Notes: generated by a model not told the origin, from the letters alone. Shown: positions 15,804 to 28,686, counted from the stretch's first letter. The stretch is DNA of 64,000 nucleotides from Clostridia bacterium (GCA_030533005.1 JAUNJX010000005.1:16881-80880); one strand, 5' to 3'. A program made the numbers and translations.

Positions 15804-16531
15804 TTAGGACAGCGGTGAAAACGTAGCCGCGTCCTCCTTGACAGCCCAGCTGCCCGACATGCCGCCGTGCGCGGCGCCCAGCTCCACATGCAGCATGGCA
15901 ATACCCTGATCGAGCCTGCCAAAGCCGAAGTTAGCGCCGGTGCGCACCACGCTGATGCTTTCTCCCTCGACGCGGAATTCCCACGGCTGCCCGTTTACGG
16001 CGGACGGCGCAAGCCGCGCGCAGGAAAGGGCGAGCTGCTGCCATTCGGGCAGCTCGATCAGCGCCTCCTGCGAAAGCCCCGTCAGCGCCGCCAAGGTTTT
16101 GCGTGGTCTGCCCACATAGCTTTCCCCCGGCTTGCCAAACGCGATGACGGCGGCCATGCGCTCGTCCTTATTCACTTTGATATGCGCCGTGGCGACGCCC
16201 TTTTTATAAGAGCCGCCCAACCAGCAGGTGCCTAACCCCAGCGCCGTGCACTCCAATATAAAGCTTTCGCCTATATAGCCGCAGCGCAAAAGGTCGTCGC
16301 CCGTATAGATCAGCGCTGCAAAGCAGGGCGTGCCCTTGACCTTGCCGCCGCCTAAGAAGATGGGCTTGAAAACGCGCGCGTCCTCCCCCATCACCAGCCG
16401 GACGTCGTCGCCGGAGAGCATCTTCGCGGTTTGCGCGAGCGCCTCCATGTCCGCTTCCTCCGGTGCGCCGCCGTATTTGCGCATGGAAAAACGCTGTCCC
16501 GTCGCCGAATACCACCGTTCCATCGTATAGC

Positions 16532-16535
<4 letters not shown>
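15804..16535 (-). CDS. Nitroreductase-family protein
   Basis: 243-residue FMN-dependent oxidoreductase-like protein. Motifs include [10 protein letters not shown] near the N-terminus, [13 protein letters not shown] in the middle and [12 protein letters not shown] in the C-terminal half, all found in the nitroreductase-like (TM-like) family where the last segment contacts the flavin. The ATG at 16535 overlaps the uvrA stop by four bases, so it is translated with uvrA. Substrate unknown. The order of the motifs (the PSAxNxQPW element far C-terminal) matches the family variant in which the two half-domains are exchanged. Confidence 0.8.
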
Positions 16536-19372
<2,837 letters not shown>

Positions 19373-19387
19373 AGCTTCCTTTGTCCT

Positions 19388-21412
19388 TTATTTCCTTGTG
19401 CGACCCCACGATTTGCGGCCGCTGCCCGGCGTGCCGGGCTTGGGTGTGGCGGGCTTGTCCGGATTGCCCTTGAGCTTGAAAAGCTCGTCGCGCAGCTTCG
19501 CGGCGGTCTCAAATTCCAGCTCCGCGGCAGCCTGCCGCATTTGCGCCTGCAATATTTCTATCCGCGCCGCCCGCTCGCGTTCTGGCAACTTATCCGCGTC
19601 GCTTCCCGCCTTGGAGCTGATCTCCAATACGCTTCGCACAGCCTTTTGTATGCTCTGCGGCGTGACGCCGTTCGCTTCGTTATATGCCTGCTGCTTGACG
19701 CGCCGCCGCGCCGTCTCGTCCATACAGCGGCGCATGGAATCCGTGATGACGTCCGCGTAGAAAATGACGCGCCCGTCCACGTTTCGCGCCGCGCGCCCCA
19801 CGGTCTGTATAAGCGATATGGAGGAGCGCAAAAAGCCCTCCTTGTCCGCGTCCAGCACCGCAACCAATCCCACCTCGGGCAGATCAAGACCCTCGCGCAA
19901 AAGGTTGATACCCACCAGCACGTCGAATTCGCCCAATCGTAAATCCCTGATGATCTCCATGCGCTCGATGGTCTCGATATCCGCATGCATGTAGCGCACC
20001 TTTACGCCCAGGCCGTCAAAATATTCCGTCAGCGTCTCCGCCATGCGCTTGGTAAGCGTCGTCACGAGCGTACGATACCCTTTTTGCGCCATCAGGCGTA
20101 TTTCGCCCAAGAGATCATCCACCTGCCCCTTGACAGGCCGCACCTCGATCACGGGGTCAAGAAGCCCCGTGGGGCGAATCACCTGCTCCGCCACCTGCGT
20201 GGCTAACGAAAGCTCGTAATCGCCGGGCGTCGCGGATACGCAGATCATCTGCTTCCATCGCCCGTTGAACTCGTCGAAGGTAAGGGGCCGGTTGTCCATC
20301 GCGGAGGGAAGCCGGAAGCCGTATTCCACAAGGCTTTCCTTGCGGGCGCGATCCCCCCGGTACATGCCCCGCACCTGCGGCAGCGTGACGTGGGATTCGT
20401 CCACCAGCAGCAGAAAATCATCCGGGAAATAGTCCATCAGCGTATAGGGGGGCTGCCCCGGAGAACGCCCGTCAAAATAGCGGGAGTAGTTTTCAATGCC
20501 GGGGCAAAAGCCGATCTCCCGCATCATTTCCATGTCGTAGTTGGTGCGCTGCTCGATGCGCTGCGCCTCGATCAGCTTGTTTTCCGCCTTGAATTTGGCG
20601 ACCTGCGCGTACATGTCCTGCTCGATCTGCGCCATGGCGGCCACCATCTTATCATGCCCCGTGGCGTAATGGGTAGCCGGGAATATGGCGACGTGGGCTC
20701 TATCCAGCATGATCTCGCCGGTCGCCAGATGGATTTCGCTGATGCGCTCCACTTCGTCGCCGAAGAATTCCACCCGCAGCGCCTTGTCAGACCAATTCAT
20801 GGGGAATATTTCCAGCACGTCGCCCTTGGCGCGGAAGGTGCCGCGCGCAAAGTCGAACTCATTGCGCTGATACTGTATTTCGACCAGCCGGCGTATGACC
20901 TCGTCCCGCTCGATCTGCATGCCGCGCCGCAGCGAAATGGAGAGCTTTAAATACTCCTCCGGATCGCCCAAGGCGTAAATGCAGCTTACGGAGGCCACAA
21001 TGATCACGTCCTTGCGCTCGTTGAGAGCGCAGGTCGCGCTATGCCTGAGCTTATCGATCTCGTCGTTGACGGTGGAGACCTTTTCGATATAGGTATCCGA
21101 AGCCGCGATGTAGGCTTCGGGCTGATAGTAGTCGTAATAGCTTACAAAATATTCCACGGCGCTGTCCGGGAAGAATTCGCGGAATTCCGAACAGAGCTGC
21201 GCCGCGAGCGTTTTGTTGTGCGCCACGACCAGCGTGGGCTTTTGCACGCGCTCGATGACCTTGGCCATGGTGTAGGTCTTGCCGCTGCCCGTAACGCCCA
21301 GGAGCACCTGCAAACGGTCGCCCCGCTCCACGCCGTGGCTCAACCTATCGATGGCCTCCGGCTGGTCGCCCAAGGGCTGAAAGGGCGATTTGAGAACGAA
21401 TTTATCTTCCAT
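19388..21412 (-). CDS. uvrB: Excinuclease ABC subunit B (UvrB)
   Basis: DNA helicase-like damage-verification subunit. 674 residues. Walker A is [12 protein letters not shown] near residue 40. The beta-hairpin region ([20 protein letters not shown]) near residue 93 is intact. Helicase motifs include DESHVTLPQ and QTVGRAARN. The C-terminal UVR domain ([22 protein letters not shown]) that binds UvrC is present, followed by a short basic tail. Its start codon overlaps the stop of the upstream Dabb gene (TAATG). uvrC is not in the window. Confidence 0.98.
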   Translation of the reverse strand: MEDKFVLKSPFQPLGDQPEAIDRLSHGVERGDRLQVLLGVTGSGKTYTMAKVIERVQKPTLVVAHNKTLAAQLCSEFREFFPDSAVEYFVSYYDYYQPEAYIAASDTYIEKVSTVNDEIDKLRHSATCALNERKDVIIVASVSCIYALGDPEEYLKLSISLRRGMQIERDEVIRRLVEIQYQRNEFDFARGTFRAKGDVLEIFPMNWSDKALRVEFFGDEVERISEIHLATGEIMLDRAHVAIFPATHYATGHDKMVAAMAQIEQDMYAQVAKFKAENKLIEAQRIEQRTNYDMEMMREIGFCPGIENYSRYFDGRSPGQPPYTLMDYFPDDFLLLVDESHVTLPQVRGMYRGDRARKESLVEYGFRLPSAMDNRPLTFDEFNGRWKQMICVSATPGDYELSLATQVAEQVIRPTGLLDPVIEVRPVKGQVDDLLGEIRLMAQKGYRTLVTTLTKRMAETLTEYFDGLGVKVRYMHADIETIERMEIIRDLRLGEFDVLVGINLLREGLDLPEVGLVAVLDADKEGFLRSSISLIQTVGRAARNVDGRVIFYADVITDSMRRCMDETARRRVKQQAYNEANGVTPQSIQKAVRSVLEISSKAGSDADKLPERERAARIEILQAQMRQAAAELEFETAAKLRDELFKLKGNPDKPATPKPGTPGSGRKSWGRTRK

Positions 21413-21693
21413 TATACCTCGAAATCCACCGACACGGAGGATTCCATGACGCTGTGGATGTAGTCGCGCACCGCGACGTGCGCGGGATGCTCCTTGTAGG
21501 CATTCAACCCCGCAAGATCGTCAAAGGTGCAGATCGCGCAAAGATGATAGGAGCGCTTGCTGTCCAGCACGTCCACCCCCACCTCCATATCCTTGAGAGA
21601 GGGCACCTTGCCCTTGAGGGATAAAAGCATGGGTCTGATCTTCTCCGCCTCCGCCTTGTCGTTGTATTTATGACACACGATATGCCGTATCAT
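21412..21693 (-). CDS. Dabb-family stress-responsive alpha/beta-barrel protein
   Basis: 93-residue protein of the Dabb (dimeric alpha-beta barrel) group. It begins [12 protein letters not shown] and contains [23 protein letters not shown], the usual family pattern. GGAGG lies before the ATG. It sits between coaX (25-base gap) and uvrB (overlapping by one base), in a coaX-Dabb-uvrB-uvrA-nitroreductase transcript. Biochemical role unknown; members bind small molecules or are linked to stress. Confidence 0.85.
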   Translation of the reverse strand: MIRHIVCHKYNDKAEAEKIRPMLLSLKGKVPSLKDMEVGVDVLDSKRSYHLCAICTFDDLAGLNAYKEHPAHVAVRDYIHSVMESSVSVDFEV

Positions 21694-21718
21694 GTCGATT
21701 CCTCCTTCTTTTTATTGC

Positions 21719-22483
21719 TTATTCATTCAGTGCGTAAATGTGCGCAAGGCCGTCCAGCGTCAGCGTCGGCACCACCTTGTCGATGGCGTGGGTGCCGTCG
21801 GCGATCATGCTGGCCATGCCGCCCGTGGCGACCACCGTGCAGGAGCACCCCGCCTCCGCCTCGATCTTGCGTATGAGATAATCCACCTGCCCCACAAAGC
21901 CGCGCGTAAGGCCGGAGCGTATGCCGTCGGAGGTATTGCGGCCAATGACCTTGGCAGGCTTGATGAATTCCTCCTTGTTGAGCATGGAGGCTTTTTCCAC
22001 CAGCGCGTCGGAGGACACCATGATGCCGGGGCAGATCACGCCGCCGATCAGCTCCGCATGGTCGTCGATGACCGTGAAGGTGGTGGCGGTGCCAAAGTCC
22101 ACCACGATGGAGGCGCCGTTTAGCGCATACGCGGCGACCGCGTTGCAGATGCGATCCGTACCGAGCTTTTTGGGGTCGTCGTAGGCGATCCTGATATCGA
22201 GCTTCAAATCCGGGCTTACCTGCATCAGCCGCACGCCCTCAAAATAGAGGGAGCACATATGCTCGATGGTATAATTGAGAGAGGGCACGACAGAGGAGAA
22301 GATGATGCCGTCCACATACGTCTTATCGATGCCCAAATGACGAAAAAAGCTTTCCACCTGTATGCCGTACTCGTCCGCTGTGCGTCCGCGTTCCGTGGTA
22401 AGCCGCCATGAATTTTGCAGCTTGCCTTCCTTGTAAAGCCCCGTTTTGATGTTGGTATTGCCGACGTCCAGTGCAAGAAGCAT
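21719..22483 (-). CDS. coaX: Type III pantothenate kinase CoaX
   Basis: First enzyme of coenzyme A synthesis: phosphorylates pantothenate. The 254-residue product has the ASKHA-fold phosphate loop at the N-terminus (LLALDVGNTNIKTGLY), the GTDRICNAVAAY segment, VDFGTATTFTVID, and GGVICPGI. Type III enzymes need a monovalent cation and are not feedback-inhibited by CoA. GGGAGG precedes the ATG. First gene of a minus-strand operon with uvrBA. Confidence 0.95.
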   Translation of the reverse strand: MLLALDVGNTNIKTGLYKEGKLQNSWRLTTERGRTADEYGIQVESFFRHLGIDKTYVDGIIFSSVVPSLNYTIEHMCSLYFEGVRLMQVSPDLKLDIRIAYDDPKKLGTDRICNAVAAYALNGASIVVDFGTATTFTVIDDHAELIGGVICPGIMVSSDALVEKASMLNKEEFIKPAKVIGRNTSDGIRSGLTRGFVGQVDYLIRKIEAEAGCSCTVVATGGMASMIADGTHAIDKVVPTLTLDGLAHIYALNE

Positions 22484-22516
22484 ATTGCCCTCCCTTTTTT
22501 CCGTTGATCGTTCTCT

Positions 22517-22545
22517 ATTATAGCGGTTTTGCGCCCATGCTGCAA
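22517..22545 (-). promoter_or_regulatory. Promoter of the coaX-uvrBA operon
   Basis: Minus strand: TTGCAG (22540-22545), 17-base spacer, perfect TATAAT (22517-22522). Confidence 0.7.
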
Positions 22546-22574
22546 TATATTCAGAAAACCCGCGCTTTCTTTGC

Positions 22575-22610
22575 TTTACATTGCCTGCGGCAACCCCTAT
22601 AATTATAGGG
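22575..22610 (+). promoter_or_regulatory. Promoter of the VanW gene with palindromic -10
   Basis: TTTACA (22575-22580), 17-base spacer, TATAAT (22598-22603). The -10 lies inside a perfect 16-base palindrome CCCTATAATTATAGGG (22595-22610). Confidence 0.7.
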
Positions 22611-22654
22611 TATGATATTTTGGCCGATTAGGGCGCAGGGATAAGGAGAGTGCG

Positions 22655-24259
22655 ATGGAATACGATACCGGCTACGAGCCGCGGCAGAAAAAAACAACGC
22701 AGGGCCACACCGCACGCGTCGTACTGATCACACTGTTGGTCGTTGCGCTCATCATGGGCGGCGTGCTTTTGACCTTGAAAATTCTCAACGACAAGGAGGA
22801 GGCCGCGCGGCAGGCCATCATCCATTCCGATCTGTTCCACCCCGGCATCGAGGTGGGCGGCGTCGATGTAAGCAACATGACCTATGCGAACGCCGTAACG
22901 GCGTTACAGGCAAAGCAGGATGAGGCGCTTGCGGACATGCGCTTCCTTTTTACCTGCAACGGCAGCAACTATACGGCGGACAGCACCTATTTCCTCGTAT
23001 CCTCCGATGCGGATGAACAGCTTAAGGCCGCGTTCACGCTGGGGCGCGAGGGAACGCTGGAGCAATTGCAATCGGAGCTTGCGGATATCGCCGCAAACGG
23101 CCGCAGCTTTGACGTGACCTACACCATAGATCCGGACGGCGCAAAATTTGAGGCGCTGATCCAGACCATCAGCCAGAAGATCGATAAAGACCCGACCGAG
23201 GCGACCTACACCGTCAAGCAGCTTCCTATTGATCCCGATACGGGCGGCATCGCCTGCTTTAACATAGGGCTGCCCAGCGAGGAGGCGATCAAGGAGGGCG
23301 CAACGCCGGTTACGGACGTGCGCGATCTTCGATTTGACTTCATCGAGGGCGAAAACGGCTGGGGCGTCAAGCATGACGAATTATACGATACCGTTGTTGC
23401 GCGCACCAAGGCGCGCGAATGGGGTACCATCGAGGTGCCCCTGGGCGAGATCCCGCCCGTGGTCACGATAGAAACGCTCAAGCAGTCGCTCGTGCTGCGT
23501 TCCGAATCCATCACCAAATACGCCGGTTCCTCTAACCGCGTATTCAACATCAAGAAGGCCGTGGGCAGCCTGTATGGGCTCGTGCTGCAGCCCGGCGAGA
23601 GCTTCAGCCATAACACGGCGCTGGGGGATCGCACCGAGGAGGGCGGCTGGAAGCTGGCGCCCGCGGTGATCGGCGGCGGCGCCAACCATGAGGATCAGCC
23701 CGGCGGCGGCGTTTGCCAGACCTCTACCACGCTTTATCAGGCGGTGCTCATGAGCGATCTGCAGGTGGACGCCCGCAAGGGTCACAGCACCATGTCCTCC
23801 TATGCGGAGGGCGGGCTGGACTGCACGATCGCAGACTCCACCACCGGCAACATCGATTTTCAGTTTACCAACAACACGAATGCCCCGATCTACATCTTCA
23901 TGTGGCTGGAAACCAAATCCAAGCGCTGCCACGCGGAGATCTACGGCGAACCTTTTGCGGACGATTTCGATCATATCCAGCTTTATTCGGAGCTGATCGA
24001 GACCATCCCGCCCACGGCAGACGTCTATACGCAGAATCCGCAGCTGTTCGCGCCCTATTGGCAGCAGCGCAATTCCGCCAAGGAGGGATATTCCTTTGAC
24101 GCGTACAAGCTCTATATGATGGGCGATACGGAGGTGCGGCGCGTCAAGATAGACAACACCGTTTACAAGATGCACCCCGCGCGCTTCTACGTCTGGCCCA
24201 CATGGGCGGGCGAGGCGCTCGATCCGCTTTATCAGCTTCCGTATCAGTATACGGATTGA
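22655..24259 (+). CDS. VanW-family membrane-anchored wall protein
   Basis: 534-residue envelope protein. A cytoplasmic N-terminus of about 22 residues is followed by one transmembrane helix (VVLITLLVVALIMGGVLLTL). Residues about 60-300 resemble the peptidoglycan-binding (YoaR/PG_binding_4-type) repeat region. The VanW domain spans about 305-445, with LQPGESFSHNTALGDRT and GGGVCQTSTTLYQAVL as its hallmarks. AAGGAG precedes the ATG at a good distance. It is a single-gene unit with its own promoter and a strong terminator. VanW proteins occur in some vancomycin-resistance clusters, but no van ligase or dipeptidase genes are present here. Confidence 0.88.
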   Translation: MEYDTGYEPRQKKTTQGHTARVVLITLLVVALIMGGVLLTLKILNDKEEAARQAIIHSDLFHPGIEVGGVDVSNMTYANAVTALQAKQDEALADMRFLFTCNGSNYTADSTYFLVSSDADEQLKAAFTLGREGTLEQLQSELADIAANGRSFDVTYTIDPDGAKFEALIQTISQKIDKDPTEATYTVKQLPIDPDTGGIACFNIGLPSEEAIKEGATPVTDVRDLRFDFIEGENGWGVKHDELYDTVVARTKAREWGTIEVPLGEIPPVVTIETLKQSLVLRSESITKYAGSSNRVFNIKKAVGSLYGLVLQPGESFSHNTALGDRTEEGGWKLAPAVIGGGANHEDQPGGGVCQTSTTLYQAVLMSDLQVDARKGHSTMSSYAEGGLDCTIADSTTGNIDFQFTNNTNAPIYIFMWLETKSKRCHAEIYGEPFADDFDHIQLYSELIETIPPTADVYTQNPQLFAPYWQQRNSAKEGYSFDAYKLYMMGDTEVRRVKIDNTVYKMHPARFYVWPTWAGEALDPLYQLPYQYTD

Positions 24260-24268
24260 TGTTTTTTT

Positions 24269-24302
24269 GCGGCAAAGGTCATTCGGCCTTTGCCGCTTTT
24301 TT
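24269..24302 (+). terminator. Intrinsic terminator after the VanW gene
   Basis: Perfect 10-base stem GCGGCAAAGG / CCTTTGCCGC with an 8-base loop, followed by six T residues. Confidence 0.9.
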
Positions 24303-24376
24303 GAGGCACCCGGATCGATTTTCCCTTTTGCGCCGCTAAAATTCCGCAATTTTCAGTGCATTTTTCAAATCGTTTC

Positions 24377-24405
24377 TTGTGAAGTGTACCATGATGCGTT
24401 ATACT
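24377..24405 (+). promoter_or_regulatory. Promoter of the hybrid histidine kinase
   Basis: TTGTGA (24377-24382), 17-base spacer, TATACT (24400-24405). It leaves a 5' leader of about 110 bases. Confidence 0.6.
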
Positions 24406-24522
24406 ATGATTGTATATCGATATCTCATTTTGATACTATCGTGTCGGTCGGCGTCTGCAAGGATCGCTGATCCGCCCTTTTTTAAACCGCCTATCCTGAT
24501 TCGTTGATCTGGAGGAAACAGC

Positions 24523-27500
24523 ATGACCGCTGAAAGCAGCAACACAAGGTCAAATGAGCAAAAAGATGTCGTCTATTTGTCCATGCTTGACGCCGTGCCG
24601 GGCGCGTTTGCGATTTGCCGCGTGGAGGAGGGGGCGCTCGTTACCGAATTTGCAAACTCCGCCATAGGTGAGCTTGTTGGCTTATCGCAGGAGGAGCTTT
24701 TGCAAACGGAGCCCAAGGACTGGATTTACGCGGACGACGCAGCGCTGTTTCGCAGCACCTTTCGCCGTGCCGCCGCGAAGCAGGAGGGCTTTTCCGCCAT
24801 GTGCCGCACCCGCCGCCGCGCGGACGGCTCTATGGCGCGCATCTATGCCGAATACCTGCCGCGCGTCGCCGCGGACGATACGCTGCGCTATTTTATCCGC
24901 TACACCAACATCACCGAAAAACGTCTGCAGGAATTGGAGCAGGACAATCGTTTCAACGACGTCATGCAAACCATGGCCACAGGCTTTGCTATCATCAGCC
25001 TGGAGCCCAACGGGCGCTGTCCCGTGCTCTACATCAATCCCGCCATGTGCAAGCTGTTGGGCGGCACGCAGGAGGAGATTCTTGCCATCTATAAGCATGA
25101 TGTGCTGCTCGGCGCCCATCCGGAGGACTTGCCGCACCTGACGGCGCAGCTTCAGGAGGATATTCTGGGCGACAACGATTCCTCCTCCGTTTGCAGGATC
25201 AAGGATTGCAAGGGGAAATATATATGGGTGCAGATCGCGTCGCGCTGTGTGCGCACCGGCGGACGGTCATACCTGTATTGCTCCTTTGCGGATATCTCGG
25301 AATTCTTAGAAAAGGAAGCCCTGCGCCGCGACAAGGAGGATCTGGAGGATCATCTCGCGGGTGTGGCGCGTTTCCTCAGCTGTGATATGTGGACCTACGA
25401 CATCGAAACGCAGGTCGTTCATCAATTTAAAAAAATGCCCGCCTTCCCCAATCTCTCCACCATCATTGAAGGCGGCTGCGACAGCCTGCTAGAGGGCGTA
25501 CCCGTTCATCCCGACGATGTGGAGCAGTACCGGGACGTGTTCCGCCGCATCCATTTTGGCGAGGAAGTCATCATCTCGGAGTTCCGCATATTGGAGAATT
25601 ACGCCCATCTTCGAGCCGGCTGGGTTCGGCAGATCTATACGGTCAAAAAGGACGCGTTCGGCGAGCCTATGGAAGCATGGGGCATCGCCGTGGACGTCAA
25701 CGATGAAAAACAGGCGCGTGAGAAATACGAGACGCAGCTTTTCCGCCGCACATCGGTAGACGCGAGCGCGTTAGGCTACACCTGCTGGAACCTGACGCAA
25801 AACGCGGTGCTGCTGCTGGACTTCAAAAACATACCGCCCAAGACTGCCGCACCCTATCTGGGCGCGTCGCTGGACAGGATGCTGGAGCTGGCGCAGGACA
25901 GGCTGACGCTGACCATCACGGACGCCGAGCGCATCTTTCGGCTTGTCAACCGGAAAAGCCTGCTGGAAGCCTTCCGCAACGAACGCCCCGTCAGCTGCGA
26001 ATGCCAGTATATAGACAAGGACGGCGATTTCCGCTGGGGGCGGGTCGAGGTTTCCTTCCTCGTCGAGCCGGCCAGCAAGGACGTGCTCGCTTTCGTGCAT
26101 ATCTTGGACATCACGGACAAGAAGGTGGCGCAGGATCTGATCGAATCCACCGTGCGCTATGACTACGAGGTGGTGGGACGCGTAGACGTGCTGCGCGACA
26201 GCGTGATCCACCTTGTCACCAGCGACAAGCGCGTCGCCGGCATACAGGACAAGGCGCGTGTCAGCGACCTTGTGGGAAAATTCCTCCCCTATGTCCGGGA
26301 GGAGGATCGCGCCCGCTTCATCTCCTCCTTCGATGCGCGCAATATTCTTAAGGAGCTGGCGCAGAAGGATACCTACGAATTCACCGTGCATGCAGAGGAT
26401 GCGGACGGCAACATTCGCGTCAAGCGCATACGCTTTGCCGATTATGACAGGCAGCGCGGTTTGCTGCTTTATACCCGCAGCGACATCACCGAAACCATCA
26501 CCCAGCAAGAGCAGCAGCAGGACGCGTTGGCAGCGGCGCTGCAGGCAGCCGAAAACGCGAACGCCGCCAAAACGGAATTCTTCTCCCGCATGAGCCACGA
26601 TATCCGCACGCCCATGAACGCCATTATGGGCATGACGCTGCTCGCCTCCCAAAGCCTTGGCGACGATAAGGCGGTGGGCGAATATTTAAGCAAAATCCAC
26701 ACCTCCTCGCGCTTCCTTCTGGCTCTTATCAACGACATACTGGATATGAGCCGCATCGAAAGCGGCAAGCTGCAGCTTCGCAGCGAGCCCTTTGACATGG
26801 CGGAGCTTTTAAGCGCCATCAACGAGATCATCGCCGTGCAGGCAGGCAGCAAGGCGATCCATTTTGAAAGCGTGTTCCATGCCTCGCTGGATCGCCGCTA
26901 TATCGGGGATCGGATGAAGCTTGAGCAGATTCTGCTAAACGTCCTGGGCAACGCGATCAAATTTACCGACGGCGGCGGCAGCATCACCTTTGACGCCCGC
27001 GAGCTGGAACGCACCGACGACGTCGCCACGCTGCGCTTTATCGTCACCGATACCGGTATCGGCATAAGTGAAACGTTTTTAGAGCACATGTTCGAGCCCT
27101 TTTCACAAGAAAACGCGCGCCCCGCCATCAACGGCGGCACAGGGCTGGGCATGGCCATCACCCAACGCCTCGTCGAACGCATGGGCGGCGGGATCCAGGT
27201 GCACTCCGTACAGGAGGAGGGCACAGAATTCACCGTAACCCTATGCCTTGGCGTCACAAAAGACCGCGCGCAGCATCCGGAGGAAGAAGCGCCGGCGCAA
27301 GCCGTTCCGCTTGCAGCGCTTGATTTTACAGGCCGACGCGTGCTCTTGGCGGAGGATCATCCGCTCAACATGCAGGTTGCCCAGCGTCTTTTGGAGCATG
27401 AGGGCTTTGTTGTGGACACAGCCGAAAACGGCCAGCTGGCGATTGACGCCTTTGCCGCCTCAAAAGAGGGCTGCTACGACGTCATTCTCATGGATATCCG

Positions 27501-27714
27501 CATGCCCGTCATGGACGGTTTGGCGGCCACCAAAGCCATTCGCGCCCTGGAGCATCCCGACGCGAAAAGCATCCCCATCATCGCCATGACGGCCAACGCC
27601 TTTGAGGAGGACGTAAAAAAGAGCCTTGCGGCGGGCATCGACGCGCATCTTGCCAAGCCCATCGAGCCCGATATGCTCTTTCAAACGCTTTACAAATTCA
27701 TCAATAAAAAGTAG
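24523..27714 (+). CDS. Hybrid sensor histidine kinase/response regulator with several PAS domains
   Basis: 1063-residue soluble-looking sensor kinase; I see no transmembrane segment. The first 650 residues hold about four or five PAS-like sensory modules (for example residues 20-140 and 145-270). The dimerisation/phosphoacceptor segment is FFSRMSHDIRTPMNAIMGM, with His about 692. The ATPase has NVLGNAIKFT (N box), DTGIGIS (G1) and GTGLGMAI (G2). The C-terminal receiver domain (about 943-1063) has the phosphoacceptor Asp about 991 in VILMDIRMP and the conserved Lys in AHLAKPI. No Hpt or output domain follows, so the partner is elsewhere. GGAGG precedes the ATG. Confidence 0.93.
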   Translation: MTAESSNTRSNEQKDVVYLSMLDAVPGAFAICRVEEGALVTEFANSAIGELVGLSQEELLQTEPKDWIYADDAALFRSTFRRAAAKQEGFSAMCRTRRRADGSMARIYAEYLPRVAADDTLRYFIRYTNITEKRLQELEQDNRFNDVMQTMATGFAIISLEPNGRCPVLYINPAMCKLLGGTQEEILAIYKHDVLLGAHPEDLPHLTAQLQEDILGDNDSSSVCRIKDCKGKYIWVQIASRCVRTGGRSYLYCSFADISEFLEKEALRRDKEDLEDHLAGVARFLSCDMWTYDIETQVVHQFKKMPAFPNLSTIIEGGCDSLLEGVPVHPDDVEQYRDVFRRIHFGEEVIISEFRILENYAHLRAGWVRQIYTVKKDAFGEPMEAWGIAVDVNDEKQAREKYETQLFRRTSVDASALGYTCWNLTQNAVLLLDFKNIPPKTAAPYLGASLDRMLELAQDRLTLTITDAERIFRLVNRKSLLEAFRNERPVSCECQYIDKDGDFRWGRVEVSFLVEPASKDVLAFVHILDITDKKVAQDLIESTVRYDYEVVGRVDVLRDSVIHLVTSDKRVAGIQDKARVSDLVGKFLPYVREEDRARFISSFDARNILKELAQKDTYEFTVHAEDADGNIRVKRIRFADYDRQRGLLLYTRSDITETITQQEQQQDALAAALQAAENANAAKTEFFSRMSHDIRTPMNAIMGMTLLASQSLGDDKAVGEYLSKIHTSSRFLLALINDILDMSRIESGKLQLRSEPFDMAELLSAINEIIAVQAGSKAIHFESVFHASLDRRYIGDRMKLEQILLNVLGNAIKFTDGGGSITFDARELERTDDVATLRFIVTDTGIGISETFLEHMFEPFSQENARPAINGGTGLGMAITQRLVERMGGGIQVHSVQEEGTEFTVTLCLGVTKDRAQHPEEEAPAQAVPLAALDFTGRRVLLAEDHPLNMQVAQRLLEHEGFVVDTAENGQLAIDAFAASKEGCYDVILMDIRMPVMDGLAATKAIRALEHPDAKSIPIIAMTANAFEEDVKKSLAAGIDAHLAKPIEPDMLFQTLYKFINKK

Positions 27715-27728
27715 AGACGGCTATCTTT

Positions 27729-27758
27729 CGGCGGGGGTATCCCCCGCCGCTTTCTTTT
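27729..27758 (+). terminator. Intrinsic terminator after the histidine kinase
   Basis: Perfect 9-base stem CGGCGGGGG / CCCCCGCCG with a TAT loop, followed by CTTTCTTTT. It may also serve the convergent XRE gene. Confidence 0.85.
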
Positions 27759-27847
27759 GCCCTTCGTAGGGGTCGATCGCATATTGCTGTATCACGGGAT
27801 TGACCGGCGCGCACACGCCAGCTTCGCTTGAACCGGTGCTTCTTGCT

Positions 27848-28048
27848 CTACGCTTCCGCTTCCCAGAACAATTCGTCCAACGTCTTGCCCAGCACCCGGC
27901 AAATGGCGATGCACAGGCGAATGGTCGGGTTATAATCCCCCATCTCGATGGCGTTGATGGTTTGGCGGGAGACGTTCACCGCGTCGGCCAGCTGCTGCTG
28001 GGAAAGATCCAACGCCGCGCGGGCGGATTTCAGGCGCAGATTTTTCAT
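27848..28048 (-). CDS. XRE-family transcriptional regulator (YgzD/HTH_3 type)
   Basis: 66-residue minimal helix-turn-helix protein: MKNLRLKSARAALDLSQQQLADAVNVSRQTINAIEMGDYNPTIRLCIAICRVLGKTLDELFW. This is the small XRE type usually paired with a membrane protein gene. It starts two bases after the stop of the membrane protein and probably represses their shared promoter, which carries inverted repeats. Confidence 0.92.
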   Translation of the reverse strand: MKNLRLKSARAALDLSQQQLADAVNVSRQTINAIEMGDYNPTIRLCIAICRVLGKTLDELFWEAEA

Positions 28049-28050
28049 GG

Positions 28051-28599
28051 CTACACCTGCCCGTCCCGCTCTTTACGCCGATCCAAGGCGCGCTTTAGCG
28101 CCATCATGGCGATGATCACGGCCAGCATCACGGCGATCACCAGATTCACGCAGCGATAGGTGAGCATGCCGTTTTCCACCATGCTGTCCGATGCGTGCAG
28201 ATACATGCTCGCCGACCCAAGGTTCGCAAGCATGATCAGCCCCATGATCAAATAGGTATTGCGCGGCGGCTCCCGAAAGGACATGTAGGCGTCCTGCCAG
28301 ATGCAGATCGTCGCAAACACCAGCGTGGATACGCAGATGCCCAAGAACGCGCAGGTCATCGTATCGCACCAGCGGATACCCGTCATTTGATCGAATACAC
28401 CCACAGCGCACGCATAGCCGATGGCTGTAAAAAACGCGTACTTATACGCCGTGCCCTGCGCAAGCTTCTGCCGCTCGTCATATTCACGCTTGTTAACGCC
28501 GGTGCGCTTCCTGACGATATACGCGATCACGCCGAACAGCAGGATGCACACCGCCATGCCGACCACCATGCCCCAAATGTATGCTTTACTTCTTACCAT
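28051..28599 (-). CDS. Four-helix membrane protein paired with XRE regulator
   Basis: 182-residue integral membrane protein. Hydrophobic segments: WGMVVGMAVCILLFGVIAYIV, FFTAIGYACAVGVF, FLGICVSTLVFATICIW, YLIMGLIMLANLGSASMYL and CVNLVIAVMLAVIIAMMAL, so four to five helices, with a conserved-looking cytoplasmic segment KREYDERQKLAQGTAYKYAF. The YDERQ-type motif is seen in many Firmicutes membrane proteins encoded next to small XRE regulators. GGAGG is nine bases before the ATG. Function unknown. Confidence 0.75.
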   Translation of the reverse strand: MVRSKAYIWGMVVGMAVCILLFGVIAYIVRKRTGVNKREYDERQKLAQGTAYKYAFFTAIGYACAVGVFDQMTGIRWCDTMTCAFLGICVSTLVFATICIWQDAYMSFREPPRNTYLIMGLIMLANLGSASMYLHASDSMVENGMLTYRCVNLVIAVMLAVIIAMMALKRALDRRKERDGQV

Positions 28600-28617
28600 G
28601 TTCTTCGTCCTCCTTAA

Positions 28618-28675
28618 TTACATGGCATATTGTAAAGCATACATTTTGTTTTGTCAACTATATTTTACAAAATAT
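28618..28675 (-). promoter_or_regulatory. Promoter and inverted repeats of the membrane protein/XRE operon
   Basis: Minus strand: perfect TTGACA (28652-28657), 17-base spacer, TACAAT (28629-28634). Inverted repeat TTACA-N8-TGTAA (28618-28635) covers the -10, and a second, ATATTTT-AC-AAAATAT (28660-28675), lies immediately upstream of the -35. Confidence 0.7.
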
Positions 28676-28686
28676 CAAGCAGCTTT

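Noticed and set aside
22655..24259. A vancomycin-resistance cluster around the VanW gene
   Set aside because: No vanH, van ligase, vanX or vanRS genes nearby; VanW-domain proteins are common in Clostridia without resistance.
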